A DNA stretch of 64,000 bases, taken from assembly GCA_902594865.1 (NCBI GenBank), contig CACJNV010000003.1, positions 35,668 to 99,667 on the forward strand, in the 5' to 3' direction. A program made the position numbers and the translations under genes. Below, one piece after another: positions 62,795-64,000 of this stretch. The notes beneath the pieces are model-generated. The model was not told where the DNA came from. It did not search any database and saw only the letters and a program-made list of their open reading frames with translations. Positions within the stretch are counted from its first letter, which is position 1, and each line of letters starts with the position of its first letter. Source of the stretch: an uncultured Pelagibacteraceae bacterium. GTDB lineage: Bacteria > Pseudomonadota > Alphaproteobacteria > Pelagibacterales > Pelagibacteraceae.

Positions 62795-63373
62795 TTTATT
62801 TATTGCTTCACAGTATTTGGATATCCTTACTTTTGTAAATATTTCGTTGTTATAAAAATCTCTAATTTTTTTAATATCAGTAGATTTAAACTCACAGATT
62901 AAAATATTATTATTAAAACTTATATTTGAGTTAAATTTTTTATATTTTATCTCAGTATCTATTGTAACACGTAAATCTCTCAATTTGTAGTATTCTCTAT
63001 TATAATTTACTTCTACTTGTGGTTTGCATATTCCATAATTTTTATCAAATATTCCTTCTTTTAAAAATTCAATATATTTATTTTTTTTAATTATTTGGCT
63101 TATTTTATATTTTCCTTCAACACTATTAATTTTTTTTTCAAAAAAAAACTTTGAATTTTCTTGAGATGGATATTTTCGTATTCTTAATTTTTTTCTAGGA
63201 ACCAAACCTTCTTCTGAATGTAAAAACATTTCTTTATAAAAATTATCAAAATATATACTAGAGATTGTTCTTTTAGGATAAAGTTGCTTTATCTCAAATT
63301 CATTTAAATAATTCATTAAATGATTTTTATATTTAATATTCACTATATATTTTTCTTCAAATCTAAATGACAT
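62783..63373 (-). CDS. VTC-domain (triphosphate tunnel metalloenzyme fold) protein
   Basis: 'FRFEEKYIVNIKYKNHLMNYL', 'ISSIYFDNFYKEMF', 'RKKLRIRKYPS', 'FFFEKKI'. Confidence 0.82.
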   Translation of the reverse strand: MSFRFEEKYIVNIKYKNHLMNYLNEFEIKQLYPKRTISSIYFDNFYKEMFLHSEEGLVPRKKLRIRKYPSQENSKFFFEKKINSVEGKYKISQIIKKNKYIEFLKEGIFDKNYGICKPQVEVNYNREYYKLRDLRVTIDTEIKYKKFNSNISFNNNILICEFKSTDIKKIRDFYNNEIFTKVRISKYCEAINKLFN

Positions 63374-63378
63374 ATAGA

Positions 63379-64000
63379 TTAACTTTCATTTACTATTAAA
63401 ATCTTAGAAACTTTATCAGTCTCAATTTTTTTGTTAAAATTATTACATTTAAAATTCTTAACTCTTAAATAGCCTCCACCAAATTCCTCTTTTTTATTAT
63501 AAGCACTAATACATTTATTGGTATTTGAAATCTTCACATTATCAAAAAAGCTTTTAGAGGAATCTTTTGATGCAATACCTGTATTCGATTTAATTGTATT
63601 AATTGAAATATTTTTAAAATAACTGTTTTCTCCTACAGAAATTCCTTTATCTCCACAATTTTCCACATATATTTTTTCTATTTCATATTCTCCATACGAA
63701 AAATCCGCACAATCATTTTCAGAATTTACTGAAATAAGATTTTTTATTTTAAGTTTAGAAAAATCTGCATCTAGACCATCACTAATTGAGTTGCTTATAT
63801 AAATATTATTTATAGTTCCTTTACTTCTTATAAGATTTAAGGCATCTTCACATTTAGATTTATCTACTCTTATATTTACATTATTTAACCTGCTATCAAT
63901 AAAATTCAGACATCCAGTTAAACCATTAAAACTTTTGAAATCACTATTTAAATTCAAATTTTCAGATCTATCTATGAAGAAAATTTCCCATCCTGAAATT
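63379..64000 (-). CDS. Partial CDS: right-handed beta-helix-like domain protein, continues beyond window
   Basis: Supplied ORF starts at a TTG (63957), but the frame stays open to the window edge ('ISGWEIFFIDRSEN...'); repeated Ile/Asn/Gly coil pattern. Confidence 0.6.
   Translation of the reverse strand, partial: ISGWEIFFIDRSENLNLNSDFKSFNGLTGCLNFIDSRLNNVNIRVDKSKCEDALNLIRSKGTINNIYISNSISDGLDADFSKLKIKNLISVNSENDCADFSYGEYEIEKIYVENCGDKGISVGENSYFKNISINTIKSNTGIASKDSSKSFFDNVKISNTNKCISAYNKKEEFGGGYLRVKNFKCNNFNKKIETDKVSKILIVNES

Overview
This AT-rich, gene-dense window looks like a SAR11 / Candidatus Pelagibacter-type alphaproteobacterial chromosome. That assignment is inferred from gene content, gene order and base composition; no search was run. 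Positions 1-17 kb form a surface-polysaccharide island: SDR epimerases, glycosyltransferases, methyltransferases, radical SAM, WbuC-type cupin, 2OG-Fe(II) oxygenase, gmd/fcl. It ends exactly at a lone 5S rRNA gene (about 17104-17222), with no 16S or 23S in the window. This matches the known SAR11 architecture in which hypervariable region HVR2 separates 23S from 5S. From 17.2 kb onward the content is conserved housekeeping: rpmJ, pntAA/AB/B, transaldolase, tRNA-fMet, rpsU, rpmE, suhB, efp, thiE, fba/pgk/gap/tkt, zapA, yebC, a RuvC-like nuclease, tolQRAB-pal-cpoB, tilS, ftsH, folP, glmM, thiD, purA, rpoH, rluD, tRNA-Arg, ABC-2 transporter, sua5-like, xseB, ispA, dxs, aroC, pdxH, ispB, S49 peptidase, glyQ/glyS, ppdK. 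A VTC-domain protein and a truncated beta-helix protein close the window. The most interesting items are: (1) a 10-gene minus-strand operon (48-8944) resembling the 'sporadic carbohydrate cluster' (LIC12192-type), including an apparent fusion of the LIC12192-like domain to a SAM methyltransferase; (2) a tandem pair of small membrane proteins with winged-helix-like tails in that operon; (3) a free-standing 5S gene with its own near-consensus promoter and no visible terminator before an epimerase-rpmJ overlap; (4) a phage-like RuvC in the yebC-tol interval with no ruvA/ruvB beside it.
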